Shown: in pieces, positions 24,759 through 33,713 of the stretch
Layout of the letters: the number at the start of each line of letters is the position of its first letter
Position numbering within the stretch: the first letter of the stretch is position 1
From: Bacteroidales bacterium
Lineage (GTDB): Bacteria > Bacteroidota > Bacteroidia > Bacteroidales > P3
Reading direction: 5' to 3'
DNA length: 42,880 nucleotides
NCBI GenBank assembly: GCA_017429685.1
Contig: JAFROL010000030.1
Span: 1 to 42,880, forward strand
Made by a program: the position numbers and the translations under genes
Notes under the pieces: model-generated
Told to the model about the DNA's origin: nothing
The model's database searches: none
The model's input: only the letters and a program-made list of their open reading frames with translations

Positions 24759-26213
24759 CTATTTCAGATTGAACTGCAGCCGCTTCTCGCCTTTGGCGGT
24801 GCGGATATAGAGGGTGTAGTTCGATTTGGGCATACGGCTGATGGTGATTTTGGCTTCGTTCTTGTACTGCGGTATGGTGCGGATACTCTCGCCCTTGGCG
24901 TTGACAAACTCCACCTCGGCCACGGGGCTTTCCATCGTGATGGTGATGTAGCCCTGCTCCAGGTAGGGGTTGACGACGACGCGCTCGGCCGACGTGCCTT
25001 CGGCCACCATCGCCGACGAGACGATGAAATCTTGTCGGAAACGGGCGCCACTGATGGCCGTCAGCTGGCGGCTGGCAGGCTCGAAGGTGCGCCCCTCCTG
25101 CTCGGGGGTCAGCGCGGCGGTGGCGTTGGTGGCCACCTCGATGTAGTATTCGCCGTTGGCGTTGGTCGTTGCCTCGTCGCTGCCGCATACTACCTTGATG
25201 CCGGCCGCAGGCTGCCCTTTTTCGTCGACGATGCGGCCCATAACGGGCTGTGCACTCAGGCGCGTCAGGCCCTGCAGATTGCTGCCAAACCACTTGGCGC
25301 CCTGCCCGTCGACCATCACGCGGCGATGGATGTCGGCAGGCAGAACAGTGTTTTTCGAATTGTAGACGTGCCACTGGTCCTTGCCGTCGAAGAGCACGAT
25401 GCCCTTGTCCGTAGCCATCCAGATGGCCCCCGACGGGTCGAAGGCCAGGTCGTTGATCTGGTCGCAGGGCAGCGGGCTGTTGGCGCTGTTCCACACCGTC
25501 CATCCGTCGCTGTCCATCCGCACCAGGCCACCCAGCGTGGCAATCCACTTGACGCTGTTTTTATCGATAATCACCGCCGGCACAATGTTGTGCGGCAGCT
25601 TGGAATTCTTGGTGGTATACGAAATCCACTTGTAGTCGTCGAAGACCGACAGGCCGTCGTTGGTGCCGATCCATTTGCGGTTGGCGCGGTCGACGGCGAC
25701 GCACAGGATGAAGTCGCTCAGCAGTTCGGAATCGCTCGACGTGTACTTGGTCCACTCGCGCCCGTCGTAGCGCACCAGGCCGCCCAGCGTGACGCCTATC
25801 CATTTCACGTCGTTCTTGTCGATAGCTATCTTGGATATGAACTTCATTTGCAGGCGTTTCATCTCCTCCTTGTGTTCTGTCCAGCGGACGCCGTCGAACT
25901 CGATGACACCATAGTCGTCGGTGCCGATCCACAGCATATTGCTTCCGTCGACAGTCAGACAGTTGACATACTGGCCCTTAAGCTTCTCGTTGAACATCGC
26001 AAAGTCGGTCCACGTCTTGCCCGTCAGGCGTGCCAGGCCCAGCTCGGTGCCAAACCATTTGTTGTTCTTTTTGTCCGATGCCATTGCCAGCACCGAGTTG
26101 CCCAACTCCGAATTCTGCATCGTGAACCGCGTCCAGTTTTGGGAACGGAGATGCGAGAACGGAGATGTGAGAAATAAAAACAGCGATATAGTAAAAAGTA
26201 CTTTTTTCATCAA
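24759..26213 (-). CDS. Exported beta-propeller protein with C-terminal sorting-like tail
   Basis: A 484-residue protein. After a signal peptide come about six two-component-regulator-propeller-like repeats (for example NNKWFGTELGLARLTGKTW, MLWIGTDDYGVIEFDG, RKWIGTNDGLSVFDDYKW, GAIWMATDKGIVLFDG). Next is a CarboxypepD_reg-like segment (GRIVDEKGQPAAGIKVV, TTNANGEYYIEV). The last 80 residues resemble a type IX secretion C-terminal domain (ITISRMPKSNYTLYIRTAKGEKRL), which would make it a surface protein; this part is inference. Residues around the signal cleavage site (TSPFSHLRSQ) are encoded by a GAACGGAGATG repeat. No kinase part is present. Confidence 0.82.
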   Translation of the reverse strand: MMKKVLFTISLFLFLTSPFSHLRSQNWTRFTMQNSELGNSVLAMASDKKNNKWFGTELGLARLTGKTWTDFAMFNEKLKGQYVNCLTVDGSNMLWIGTDDYGVIEFDGVRWTEHKEEMKRLQMKFISKIAIDKNDVKWIGVTLGGLVRYDGREWTKYTSSDSELLSDFILCVAVDRANRKWIGTNDGLSVFDDYKWISYTTKNSKLPHNIVPAVIIDKNSVKWIATLGGLVRMDSDGWTVWNSANSPLPCDQINDLAFDPSGAIWMATDKGIVLFDGKDQWHVYNSKNTVLPADIHRRVMVDGQGAKWFGSNLQGLTRLSAQPVMGRIVDEKGQPAAGIKVVCGSDEATTNANGEYYIEVATNATAALTPEQEGRTFEPASRQLTAISGARFRQDFIVSSAMVAEGTSAERVVVNPYLEQGYITITMESPVAEVEFVNAKGESIRTIPQYKNEAKITISRMPKSNYTLYIRTAKGEKRLQFNLK

Positions 26214-26231
26214 AAAAATTTAATCTTTATT

Positions 26232-26428
26232 TGAACACGAATTGCACGAATCATTTTGTCTCGCAGAAAGCGCAGAAAGCGCAGAAATGATAGAGCATAA
26301 ATTACACATATATAGAGCCACCCATAAATCTTTAATCTTTAAATTCAGATAAAATCCATTGTCCCTTAACTCCCTTAACTTCCCTTAACTCCTTTAACTC
26401 CCCTTAACTCCCCTTAACTTCCCTCTTA
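26232..26428. repeat. Three short arrays between two exported-protein genes
   Basis: ACACGAATTGCACGAAT (two units, about 26235-26251), GCAGAAAGC (three units of 9 bases, about 26265-26287) and an array of CCCTTAACTC units (26358-26428, about seven units). The last has the same unit as the right arm at 6503-6541, and both are preceded by ATTGT. Confidence 0.8.
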
Positions 26429-26434
26429 ACCACC

Positions 26435-27706
26435 TCACGTCTTGTGCTTTTCCTTCTTTGCGGCTGGGAAAAGGATATTGTTCAGTATCAGGCGGTAGCC
26501 GGGCGAATTGGGGTGCAGCGACAGGTCGGTCGGGGGGTCGCCCACATAGTGGCGGTAGTCCTCGGGGTCGTGGCCGCCCAGGAAGGTCCAGGTGCCCTTG
26601 CCGTACTCGCCGTGCAGATAGCGCACCTCGCCAAGTTCCTTGTTTTCAGCCATTATCAGGGCGCTGCTCTTCACCGTCTCGCGGCGGAAAGCCGTTGTCT
26701 GGCCCATAAAGCCGTGGATGATGCGCGTGTGGTTCTGCGTCAGCATCGTCGGCACCCAGTCCCACTTGGCCGAAAACTCGAACAGCGTGAAGAAATCGTT
26801 CTTCTCATTGACGTTGCGCATTCGCGCGCGATCGTCGATGTCGATGGTCGACACCTCGTATTCGGCCGGGTTGGTACTGATACGGAAATCCTTGAAGGCA
26901 AAGCACTTCGAGAAGTCGAGCAGCTGCTGCGCATTGGGCTGCATAGGGTCGCCGTCGAACATCACGTCGCAGATGTCCACATTCTCGGCCGCCAGCGCTA
27001 TGTCGTAGCTGTCGGGTGCCGAGCACATTGCGAAGAGAAAACCGCCGCCCATCACAAAGTCGCGTATCTTGTGGCACACGGCCAGCTTCAGCTGGCTAAC
27101 CTTCTGGAAACCCAGCTTGTGCGCACGCGCCTCCTGGTCCTTGACATCCTCGATGTACCACTGCGCGTTGCGGTAGTTGCCCCAGAACTTGCCGTACTGG
27201 CCCGTAAAGTCCTCGTGGTGAAGGTGCAGCCAGTCGTACTGCGGCAGGGCGCCGGCCATCACCTCCTCGTCGTAGACCACGTCGTAGGGTATCTCGGCGT
27301 AGGTCATCACCAGCGTAACAGCGTCATCCCACGGCAGTTTGGTCTTGGGCGAATAGACGGCAATCTTGGGGGCCTTCTGCAGGCGCACGGCGTCCATATT
27401 GACCGACGCGTCAGCTATTTCGCTCAGTATGGCCGTCGACTGGCCGTCGGCGATGACCTCGACGCTGACGCCACGCAGGCGTGCCTCGCGCTCAAGGGCA
27501 TCGGCATACTTCATCATAAACGAGCCGCCGCGGTAGTTGAGCAGCCAGGTCACCTCCACCTCGCGCTCCAACGCAAAGTAGGCTATGCCGTAGGCTTTCA
27601 AGTGGTTGCGCTGCGTCTCGTCCATCGGCACCAGCAGGTAGCTGGCGCGCAAGGGTGCCGCAGCAGCCAACATAATCAAAAACGTATATATTACTTTTTT
27701 CAGCAT
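26435..27706 (-). CDS. Secreted protein of the family often labelled asparagine synthetase B
   Basis: A 423-residue protein with a signal peptide (MLKKVIYTFLIMLAAAAPLRA). The mature start SYLLVPMDETQRNHLKAYGIAY matches a Bacteroidota family commonly annotated asparagine synthetase B. I see no N-terminal Cys2 amidotransferase and no PP-loop, so that name is probably misleading. The middle (DFVMGGGFLFAMCSAPDS) looks like the nucleophile elbow of a class I GATase/ThuA-like fold, and HDPEDYRHYVGDPPTD near the end is conserved in the family as I recall it. It probably acts in the periplasm; the substrate is unknown. Confidence 0.68.
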   Translation of the reverse strand: MLKKVIYTFLIMLAAAAPLRASYLLVPMDETQRNHLKAYGIAYFALEREVEVTWLLNYRGGSFMMKYADALEREARLRGVSVEVIADGQSTAILSEIADASVNMDAVRLQKAPKIAVYSPKTKLPWDDAVTLVMTYAEIPYDVVYDEEVMAGALPQYDWLHLHHEDFTGQYGKFWGNYRNAQWYIEDVKDQEARAHKLGFQKVSQLKLAVCHKIRDFVMGGGFLFAMCSAPDSYDIALAAENVDICDVMFDGDPMQPNAQQLLDFSKCFAFKDFRISTNPAEYEVSTIDIDDRARMRNVNEKNDFFTLFEFSAKWDWVPTMLTQNHTRIIHGFMGQTTAFRRETVKSSALIMAENKELGEVRYLHGEYGKGTWTFLGGHDPEDYRHYVGDPPTDLSLHPNSPGYRLILNNILFPAAKKEKHKT

Positions 27707-27890
27707 ATCAGGTCAATTTCAAAAACCGACAACAATTCGGCATCTGCACCTCGGATAACAGAAAAATATGTTTTTTATTGTGTCGCGCAAAAACAAATTC
27801 ATCACTTGATAATCCGTTCCTAAACCCATTCTGCCTCTACTGCACGACCACCGATTTTGAGATTTTGAAAGACTAAAATGAAGATAAATT

Positions 27891-27920
27891 TTGCCAGTTC
27901 CTAAAAAACACGTACCTTTG
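27891..27920 (+). promoter_or_regulatory. Promoter of tRNA-Leu
   Basis: TTG at 27891-27893, 19 bases, TACCTTTG at 27913-27920. Confidence 0.85.
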
Positions 27921-27983
27921 CATTCGCTTTCGAATTTTATCACCATTTGCAAGATACTGGTTTTTAAGCCAAAAAGCACATTA

Positions 27984-28065
27984 GCGGATGTGGCGTAATT
28001 GGTAGCCGCGTTAGACTTAGGATCTAATTCCTCCCGGAGTGGGGGTTCGAGTCCCCCCATCCGCA
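27984..28065 (+). tRNA. tRNA-Leu (TAG anticodon)
   Basis: The acceptor stem GCGGATG pairs with CATCCGC. The anticodon loop CTTAGGA gives TAG, which reads CUA. The long variable arm (TTCCTCCCGGAGT) is the class II feature of tRNA-Leu. The T loop is TTCGAGT. CCA is not encoded. Confidence 0.93.
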
Positions 28066-28076
28066 CAAATCGACCG

Positions 28077-28102
28077 ACGAGGGCAGAACGCCCTCGTTTT
28101 TT
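28077..28102 (+). terminator. Terminator of tRNA-Leu
   Basis: ACGAGGGC pairs with GCCCTCGT around AGAAC and is followed by T residues. Confidence 0.88.
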
Positions 28103-28234
28103 ACAGGTCAGAATTCCCAGATTAAACCCCTGATTAGCAGCACAAACCGCATCAATCTCTGTTTTCATACAATATCAGACACTATTTTGCGTTATATATA
28201 TCGTTCAAAAATCAATAATCACGTTCATATTGAA

Positions 28235-28447
28235 ATGGAAACGACAGTATTTACCCCCGCACAGCAACATTTGCTAAGAATGTTTCGCTACAAAAAAAGC
28301 GAGTCGGACCTTTTGGAGATGAAAGAGGTTCTAAGTCGATACTATGCCCAGAAGTTGGATTCGATGCTCGAGGAAATGTGGGAAAGTGGCGAGTTGGACC
28401 AACAACGCCTGGACGAGATCGACAGTATGGATCTTCACAAAATATAG
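28235..28447 (+). CDS. Putative antitoxin of a type II toxin-antitoxin pair
   Basis: A 70-residue, mostly helical acidic protein (METTVFTPAQQHLLRMFRYKK, EEMWESGELDQQRL). It lies 9 bases before a PIN-domain toxin gene in the same direction, the usual order for vapBC-like pairs. Many Bacteroidota PIN toxins of this type have a small dissimilar partner like this one. The ATG at 28235 is chosen; the longer frame from 28187 has an unlikely start. Antitoxin function is inferred from position. Confidence 0.7.
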   Translation: METTVFTPAQQHLLRMFRYKKSESDLLEMKEVLSRYYAQKLDSMLEEMWESGELDQQRLDEIDSMDLHKI

Positions 28448-28456
28448 TTTGTTCCT

Positions 28457-28864
28457 ATGAAGATTGTTCTTGACACAAACTGTCTGATCCAATGCATAGG
28501 CTACCACAGTCCCTACAGACCGGTGTGGGATTCTTTGACAAAAAACGAGAACACTCTTTGTGTATCCAACGAGATACTGGAGGAGTATGCTGAAGTATTG
28601 GGGCGTTTGTTCAGTGCCAAGTTTGCATCTGCCGTAATCGATGCCATCACCGAGAGCCTTTTTGTTGAATTTGTAACGCCATACTATCATTTCAACCTGA
28701 TAAAATCCGATCCTGACGACAATAAATTTGTAGATTGCGCAATCACGTCCGGGGCACGATACGTGGTGACCAACGACCGTCATTATGATGTATTGAAGAC
28801 TATCGACTTCCCGACAGTTGACGTAATATCTATCAAAGAATTCTTCAAGTTGTATTTTGGCTGA
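28457..28864 (+). CDS. PIN-domain toxin of a type II toxin-antitoxin pair
   Basis: A 135-residue PIN-domain protein of the 'putative toxin-antitoxin system toxin component, PIN family' group (COG1569-like). The acidic residues of the nuclease site are visible: Asp6 (VLDTNCL), Glu42/43 (ILEEYAEVL), Asp93 (DDNKFVDCAI) and Asp107 (VVTNDRHY). Such proteins cleave RNA, often tRNA or rRNA, when the partner antitoxin is lost. The length is normal and all catalytic residues are present. The probable antitoxin gene lies directly upstream. Confidence 0.88.
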   Translation: MKIVLDTNCLIQCIGYHSPYRPVWDSLTKNENTLCVSNEILEEYAEVLGRLFSAKFASAVIDAITESLFVEFVTPYYHFNLIKSDPDDNKFVDCAITSGARYVVTNDRHYDVLKTIDFPTVDVISIKEFFKLYFG

Positions 28865-29022
28865 AAATTGAAATCGAGTTACACCAAATTTCCCTGCCTT
28901 AAAACCGCATTGCCTGTTGAAAGGATAATGTTTTTGCCCGCTTTGCGCCGGCGGGGGCGGTTTTCAACAACCGATGTGGGGAAAAAATTTCACACGCTAA
29001 ACCTCAAAAACGGGGATTTTCG

Positions 29023-29030
29023 TAATTTTG
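29023..29030 (+). promoter_or_regulatory. -7 element before parE
   Basis: TAATTTTG, 71 bases before the chosen start. The position of the -33 element is occupied by ACC, so the upstream part is weak. Confidence 0.55.
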
Positions 29031-29100
29031 CATTCGGAAAACAACGCCCCGAAAGGCGTTGTATATTGATTTACACATCTTTGAATACAAAAGTAACACT

Positions 29101-30996
29101 ATGGAAGACTATAATACAACGCCTGTGGCGAGCGAATACGACGAGAGTAGCATCATCCACCTTGAGGATATGGAGCACATCCGGCTACGTCCGGGTATGT
29201 ACATCGGCAAGCTGGGCGACGGCTCATCGCACGACGACGGTATCTATGTGCTCATCAAGGAGGTGATCGACAATGCCATCGACGAGTTCACATCGGGTTA
29301 CGGCAAGCGCATCAATGTCAAGATCGACTTCGGCGAACGGCGCGTCAGCATCCGCGACTTCGGCCGCGGCATACCTCTGGGCAGCATCGTCGATGCCGTC
29401 AGCAAGCTGAACACCGGCGCCAAGTACGACAGCAAAGTCTTCCAGAAGTCGGTGGGCCTCAACGGTGTGGGCACCAAGGCCGTGAATGCGCTGAGCTCCT
29501 ATTTCAAGGTTATGGCCGTGCGCGACGGGCAAAGCCGCACTGCCGAATTCAGCGAAGGCACCCTGACAGCCGACAGCGGCATTGTGCCCTGCAGCGAAGA
29601 GAACGGCACCCTGGTAGAGTTCGTCCCCGACAACAAACTGTTTGGCAACTACCACTTTGTCAACGAATACGTCGAGCGGCGCATCTGGAACTACGCCTAC
29701 CTCAACAAAGGCCTGACGCTCTACTACAACGACCGTCGCTACTATTCGAAAAACGGCCTGCTCGACCTGCTAGAGCACAATATGGACGGCGAGGGCCTCT
29801 ACCCCATCGTCCACATCAAGGAGGGCGACTTCGAGTGCGCCTTCACGCACGTCAACGGACAAAACAACGACTACTACTATAGCTTCGTCAACGGACAGCA
29901 CACCACCGAAGGCGGCACGCACCAAAGCGCTTTCCGCGAGGCCTTTGCTCGCGTGGCACGCGATTTCTTCAAGAAGGACTACGAGCCCGCCGTCTTCCGC
30001 CAGGGACTGGTCTGCGCCCTCTGCGTGCGCATACAGGAACCCGTATTCGAGGCCCAGACCAAAACCAAGCTGGGCTCGACCCATATGGCACCCAACAATG
30101 CCGACGGCACCAACGACAGCCCGTTCCTCAAGACCTACGTGCTCGACATCCTGAAGCGGCACCTCGACAACTACCTCCACATCAACGCCGACACCGCCGA
30201 GGCACTTCTCAACAAAATCAACGCCAACGAAAAAGAGCGCAAGGAAATTGCCGGCATCAAAAAGGTGGCCCGCGAGGCCAGCAAGAAAGCCAACCTCAAC
30301 AACCGCAAGCTGCGCGACTGCCACGTACACTACAACACCAACCACGCACGACGCCTCGAAACAACCATCTTCATCACCGAGGGCGACTCGGCATCGGGCA
30401 GCATCACCAAAAGCCGCGATGTGGCCACACAGGCCGTCTTCAGCCTGCGCGGAAAGCCCAAGAACATTATGAAAATCAACAAGGTGGATGTGTACAAAAA
30501 CGTCGAGCTCAATTTGCTGCGCAACGCACTCGACATCGACGAAAGCATCGAAAACCTTCGCTACAACAACGTCGTCATTGCCACCGATGCCGATGTCGAC
30601 GGTATGCACATCCGACTGCTGCTGCTCACCTTCTTCCTGCGCTTCTACCCCGAACTCGTATCGTCGGGACACGTCTACATCCTGCAGACACCGCTGTTCC
30701 GCGTACGCAACAAACAGAAAACGCACTACTGCTACACCGACGACGAGCGCATCGCCGCCATCAACAGCACCCCCAACGCCGAAATCACACGATTCAAAGG
30801 TCTTGGCGAAATCAGCCCCGACGAGTTCAAGAACTTCATCGGCAAGGATATGCGCCTCGACCCCGTCATCCTGCACAAAAACTTCGACATAAAGGGCGTG
30901 CTCGGATTCTATATGGGCGACAACACCATCGAACGACGCGAGTTCATAATGGACAACCTGCGCGTCGAAGACGACGAAAGCATCGTAGTGGCCTGA
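29101..30996 (+). CDS. parE: DNA topoisomerase IV subunit B (ParE-like)
   Basis: A 632-residue type IIA topoisomerase ATPase subunit. GHKL motifs are [19 protein letters not shown] and [14 protein letters not shown]. The Toprim part has TEGDSASGS and [12 protein letters not shown]. It carries out ATP-driven decatenation with ParC. The length is typical of ParE and shorter than a GyrB with insertions, so ParE is preferred, though a GyrB paralogue cannot be excluded from sequence alone. The ATG at 29101 fits the family start. parC is not in the window. A hybrid repeat element fills the gap after it. Confidence 0.92.
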   Translation: MEDYNTTPVASEYDESSIIHLEDMEHIRLRPGMYIGKLGDGSSHDDGIYVLIKEVIDNAIDEFTSGYGKRINVKIDFGERRVSIRDFGRGIPLGSIVDAVSKLNTGAKYDSKVFQKSVGLNGVGTKAVNALSSYFKVMAVRDGQSRTAEFSEGTLTADSGIVPCSEENGTLVEFVPDNKLFGNYHFVNEYVERRIWNYAYLNKGLTLYYNDRRYYSKNGLLDLLEHNMDGEGLYPIVHIKEGDFECAFTHVNGQNNDYYYSFVNGQHTTEGGTHQSAFREAFARVARDFFKKDYEPAVFRQGLVCALCVRIQEPVFEAQTKTKLGSTHMAPNNADGTNDSPFLKTYVLDILKRHLDNYLHINADTAEALLNKINANEKERKEIAGIKKVAREASKKANLNNRKLRDCHVHYNTNHARRLETTIFITEGDSASGSITKSRDVATQAVFSLRGKPKNIMKINKVDVYKNVELNLLRNALDIDESIENLRYNNVVIATDADVDGMHIRLLLLTFFLRFYPELVSSGHVYILQTPLFRVRNKQKTHYCYTDDERIAAINSTPNAEITRFKGLGEISPDEFKNFIGKDMRLDPVILHKNFDIKGVLGFYMGDNTIERREFIMDNLRVEDDESIVVA

Positions 30997-31268
30997 CAAG
31001 CGGAAAGCGGAAAGCGGAAAGCGGAAAGCGGAAAACAGAAAGCGGAAAACAGAAAACGGAAAGCGGAAAGCAGAAAGCGGAAAGCGAAAAGCGGAAAGCG
31101 GAAAGCGGAAAACGGAAAGCGGGCTAACGCGGCAGCCACTAACACATTAACACATTAACGCATTAACACATTAACGCATTAACACATTAACACATTAACG
31201 CATTAACACATTAACGCATTAACACATTAACGCATTAACACATTAACACATTAACGCATTAACACATT
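30997..31268. repeat. Hybrid array element: AAAGCGG array, core, CATTAACR array
   Basis: Bases 30999-31121 hold about seventeen AAAGCGG-type heptamers (variants AAACAGA, AAACGGA). The core GGCTAACGCGGCAGCC is at 31122-31137. Bases 31138-31268 hold about sixteen ACATTAACGC/ACATTAAC octamers. The two arrays are unrelated, unlike the matched arms at 36179. The element starts right after the parE stop and ends shortly before a promoter (31296). Confidence 0.9.
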
Positions 31269-31295
31269 ATTATTCCTCCTGTTTAAAAAAAAATT

Positions 31296-31325
31296 TTGTC
31301 CATTTCTGGAAACTTCATATACTTG
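31296..31325 (+). promoter_or_regulatory. Promoter of the 31343 gene
   Basis: TTG at 31296-31298, 19 bases, TATACTTG at 31318-31325 (one change from TAnnTTTG). Confidence 0.75.
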
Positions 31326-31342
31326 CACAAAATTAATCGGCA

Positions 31343-32194
31343 ATGATAGACCATAGAAATCGCAAGAAAAAACTGATAATCAGCTACAAAAACTTATCCG
31401 AAGAAATTCGGGAACTATTCAAAGAAGCTTATCCCGAGGGCTATAAGGACTATTTGCAGAAAACCATCAAACCCAACGGAGAACCTATTTTCGTTGTTCC
31501 TCTCGAAACCGAGGACACCTCCTATATGGTCAAGTTCGACGTAGTCTTCGACACCGGTCTGGTCGAGGAAGATCTGGACAAGGACATCTATGGCGACGAC
31601 GACGGCCCCGAGAGCGATTTCGCTCCCCTCTCCGAAGCCATCGAAAAAGAAGAAGGCGGCACCGACCACACCGTGGGCAAAATGCGACACGGCGCCCTCG
31701 AGGAAATCCTTGACGGCATTTCGGAAGACAACAAGAAAGAATTTGAGATTGCCAGCGCCGACATCGCCGCCGAATTCGGCGACCAGTCGGACGACGAACC
31801 CGACTCATACCTTGACAACGACGAACCGGAACCCGACGACGAAGACCTCGAACCCAACGACGACGAGCTCCTCGACATCGAGGCCCTGCTCGAAGAGGCC
31901 GACTCGGGCGAAGGAATACTGCGCGAAGAAAATCCTCCCGAAGAAAACCACGGACGCCACAAGAAAAAAGAAAGTGCTGAAATTGAGGCCGTAAAAGCCG
32001 TTCGCGAAGAGGTCAAAGAAGCACGCAAGACATCGAAAAAAGAGACAAAAACCAAAGCCGAACCCAAAGCCAAGGCCACAAAAGCCAAAGCCGAACCTTC
32101 GACCAAGGCAACTCCGAAAACGGCACCGGCCAAAAGCACAGCAAAAGCCGCAAAAACAACGACCGCGAAGAAAACAACAACCAAAAAGAAATAA
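31343..32194 (+). CDS. Conserved protein with acidic middle and histone-like Lys/Ala tail
   Basis: A 283-residue protein in three parts. Residues 1-85 are a folded domain (IISYKNLSEEIRELFKEAYPEG, VVPLETEDTSYMVKFDVVFD) that resembles a hypothetical domain conserved in Bacteroidales. Residues 86-215 are very acidic (runs of Asp/Glu/Pro). Residues 216-283 are Lys/Ala/Thr-rich with KAEPKAKATKAKAEP and TTTAKKTTTKKK, like the tail of histone H1 or of bacterial histone-like proteins. This suggests nucleic-acid binding, but no function is known to me. It has its own promoter and terminator. Confidence 0.82.
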   Translation: MIDHRNRKKKLIISYKNLSEEIRELFKEAYPEGYKDYLQKTIKPNGEPIFVVPLETEDTSYMVKFDVVFDTGLVEEDLDKDIYGDDDGPESDFAPLSEAIEKEEGGTDHTVGKMRHGALEEILDGISEDNKKEFEIASADIAAEFGDQSDDEPDSYLDNDEPEPDDEDLEPNDDELLDIEALLEEADSGEGILREENPPEENHGRHKKKESAEIEAVKAVREEVKEARKTSKKETKTKAEPKAKATKAKAEPSTKATPKTAPAKSTAKAAKTTTAKKTTTKKK

Positions 32195-32216
32195 ACCTCT
32201 GACAAGACAGAGCCAA

Positions 32217-32252
32217 ACAGAAAGGCATCTCCGAGGTGGGGATGCCTTTCTG
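32217..32252. terminator. Terminator between convergent genes
   Basis: AGAAAGGCATC pairs with GATGCCTTTCT around an 11-base loop. A T run of moderate quality follows on each side. It separates the 31343 gene from nadD. Confidence 0.7.
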
Positions 32253-32280
32253 TTTAGTATTACCGCTTACAGGTATGCCC

Positions 32281-32856
32281 TCATTCGTAGAAATGCATCT
32301 CGGTAAGATATTGGAAAACAGGCTCGGTAAGTAAATAGCGAGGCGGATGGCCCTCGGCGATCTGGCGGCGGATGTAGCTCGACGAAATGTCCATCATCGG
32401 CACATCGACCAGATGCACATTGGGATGCTGCGCCAGCGAGTCGGGCTCGCTGCCCGGACGCGGATAGACGTAAAGCGAGTAATTTTCAAGTATATACTCG
32501 TAGTTGCGCCAGCGGCGGAAATTGGCCAGGTTGTCGCCGCCCATAATGATAGAGAAGTGCCGGTCGGGGTATTTCTCGCGCAAAGCCGCCAGCGTGACGA
32601 CGGTGTAGGACGGTATGGGCAGGTGCATCTCGATGTCGCAGGCGCGCATACGGTAGTTGTCGTCGATGGCCACACGCACCATCTGCAGCCTGTGGTGGTC
32701 GGCAAGCAGCGTGCTGCGCTCCTTCAGCGGGTTCTGCGGCGAGACGACGAACCACACCTCGGCCATATCGGTCAGCTCCAGCATCGAGTTGGCCACAATC
32801 AGATGCCCCACGTGAATGGGATTGAACGAACCGAAAAACAAGCCGATATGTTTCAT
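32281..32856 (-). CDS. nadD: Nicotinate-nucleotide adenylyltransferase
   Basis: A 191-residue NadD: GSFNPIHVGHL near the start (residues 9-19), VVSPQNPLKE, and ISSSYIRRQI near the end. It makes nicotinate adenine dinucleotide in NAD synthesis. The Met at 32856 (MKHIGLFFGSF) is the conserved start; the frame stays open further upstream only because it runs through the repeat hairpin at 32857-32950. The RBS region is therefore made entirely of repeat DNA. The gene probably shares a transcript with the exported-protein gene upstream. Confidence 0.95.
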   Translation of the reverse strand: MKHIGLFFGSFNPIHVGHLIVANSMLELTDMAEVWFVVSPQNPLKERSTLLADHHRLQMVRVAIDDNYRMRACDIEMHLPIPSYTVVTLAALREKYPDRHFSIIMGGDNLANFRRWRNYEYILENYSLYVYPRPGSEPDSLAQHPNVHLVDVPMMDISSSYIRRQIAEGHPPRYLLTEPVFQYLTEMHFYE

Positions 32857-32950
32857 AAGCGGAAAACGGAAAACGGAAAGCGGAAAGCGGAAAACAGAGA
32901 ACGGAAAACAGAAAAGCGCTTTCCGCTTTCCGTTTTCCGCTTTCCGCTTA
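32857..32950. repeat. AAAGCGG hairpin filling the gap before nadD
   Basis: The left arm has about nine GGAAAAC/GGAAAGC units and the right arm has complementary TTTCCGC units, meeting at AGCGCT. It occupies the entire gap between the two minus-strand genes and overlaps the stop codon of the upstream one. Confidence 0.9.
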
Positions 32951-33544
32951 ATAGTATTTGTACTTTGAAATGATTCCGATATGGCGCAGCTTCTTGCCGC
33001 GGAAGGTGTAGATCTGTCCCACTTCGCCAGCTCCGCTGATGACCTTAAGTACAGCGACATCGGCCACATACGACTTGGGGAAACGTTTGAAAATCACCTT
33101 AAAGACATCGTCTTTCGACATTCCGGCGTGCAAACCGTTTTCGAGCACAACCTCAGGGTCGGTGATGCGGCCGCCAACCATCTCGACGCGGCCCGTAGTG
33201 ATGCTGCGATACATATCCAGATAGCTGCCGTCGAGGCGACGCAACGTATTGACCGACACCGACATAGAGTCGAAGAAATTCTTGTATCCCGACTCGCGGT
33301 ACCACTGCAGCTGGGTGTTGGTGATATACTGTTCGATGTTCTCCCACTTGCCGATGGGGTAGATGACGTAGTCGGCCAGCGAATAGACTATCATCGTGTC
33401 GGCCAAAACCTTGATATCCTTGATCATATACTCCGGTTTGGCATAAGTCATCATACGCATCGCCTTGGCGCGCGAGCTGACCTCCTGTGCCTGCATTGCC
33501 AGCACCGAGAGCGTCAGAGCCACTAAAAGTAAAACTTTCTTCAT
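32948..33544 (-). CDS. Exported protein of unknown function
   Basis: A 198-residue protein with a signal peptide (MKKVLLLVALTLSVLAMQAQ). The ATG at 33544 is chosen; the open frame upstream adds an unlikely hydrophobic start. The mature part is mixed alpha/beta (YVIYPIGKWENIEQYI, GLHAGMSKDDVFKVIFKRFPKSY), and the MSKDDVF segment resembles SmpA/OmlA-like folds; this is a weak impression. No family is recognised. It is cotranscribed with nadD through the hairpin at 32857-32950. Confidence 0.78.
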   Translation of the reverse strand: MKKVLLLVALTLSVLAMQAQEVSSRAKAMRMMTYAKPEYMIKDIKVLADTMIVYSLADYVIYPIGKWENIEQYITNTQLQWYRESGYKNFFDSMSVSVNTLRRLDGSYLDMYRSITTGRVEMVGGRITDPEVVLENGLHAGMSKDDVFKVIFKRFPKSYVADVAVLKVISGAGEVGQIYTFRGKKLRHIGIISKYKYY

Positions 33545-33713
33545 TTTTGCAAAAATTGTTACCGCTAAAACGCAAAAAGCAAACAATTATTTTGCAAACC
33601 AAAGAAAAAAAGTGCCCACCAGCGGACGAAGCGTTGCTATCGATTACAAATCATCATTTTACGCACACCGATTTCCACCCCTACCCCATCGTCCATTGCG
33701 TACCGTACCCTAC

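Noticed and set aside
31138-31268. CRISPR array
   Set aside because: Units are 8 bases with no unique spacers of constant length and no cas genes nearby.
32857-33069. 71-codon N-terminal extension of nadD
   Set aside because: The added residues come from the hairpin repeat and the upstream gene; NadD proteins begin at MKHIGLFFGSF.
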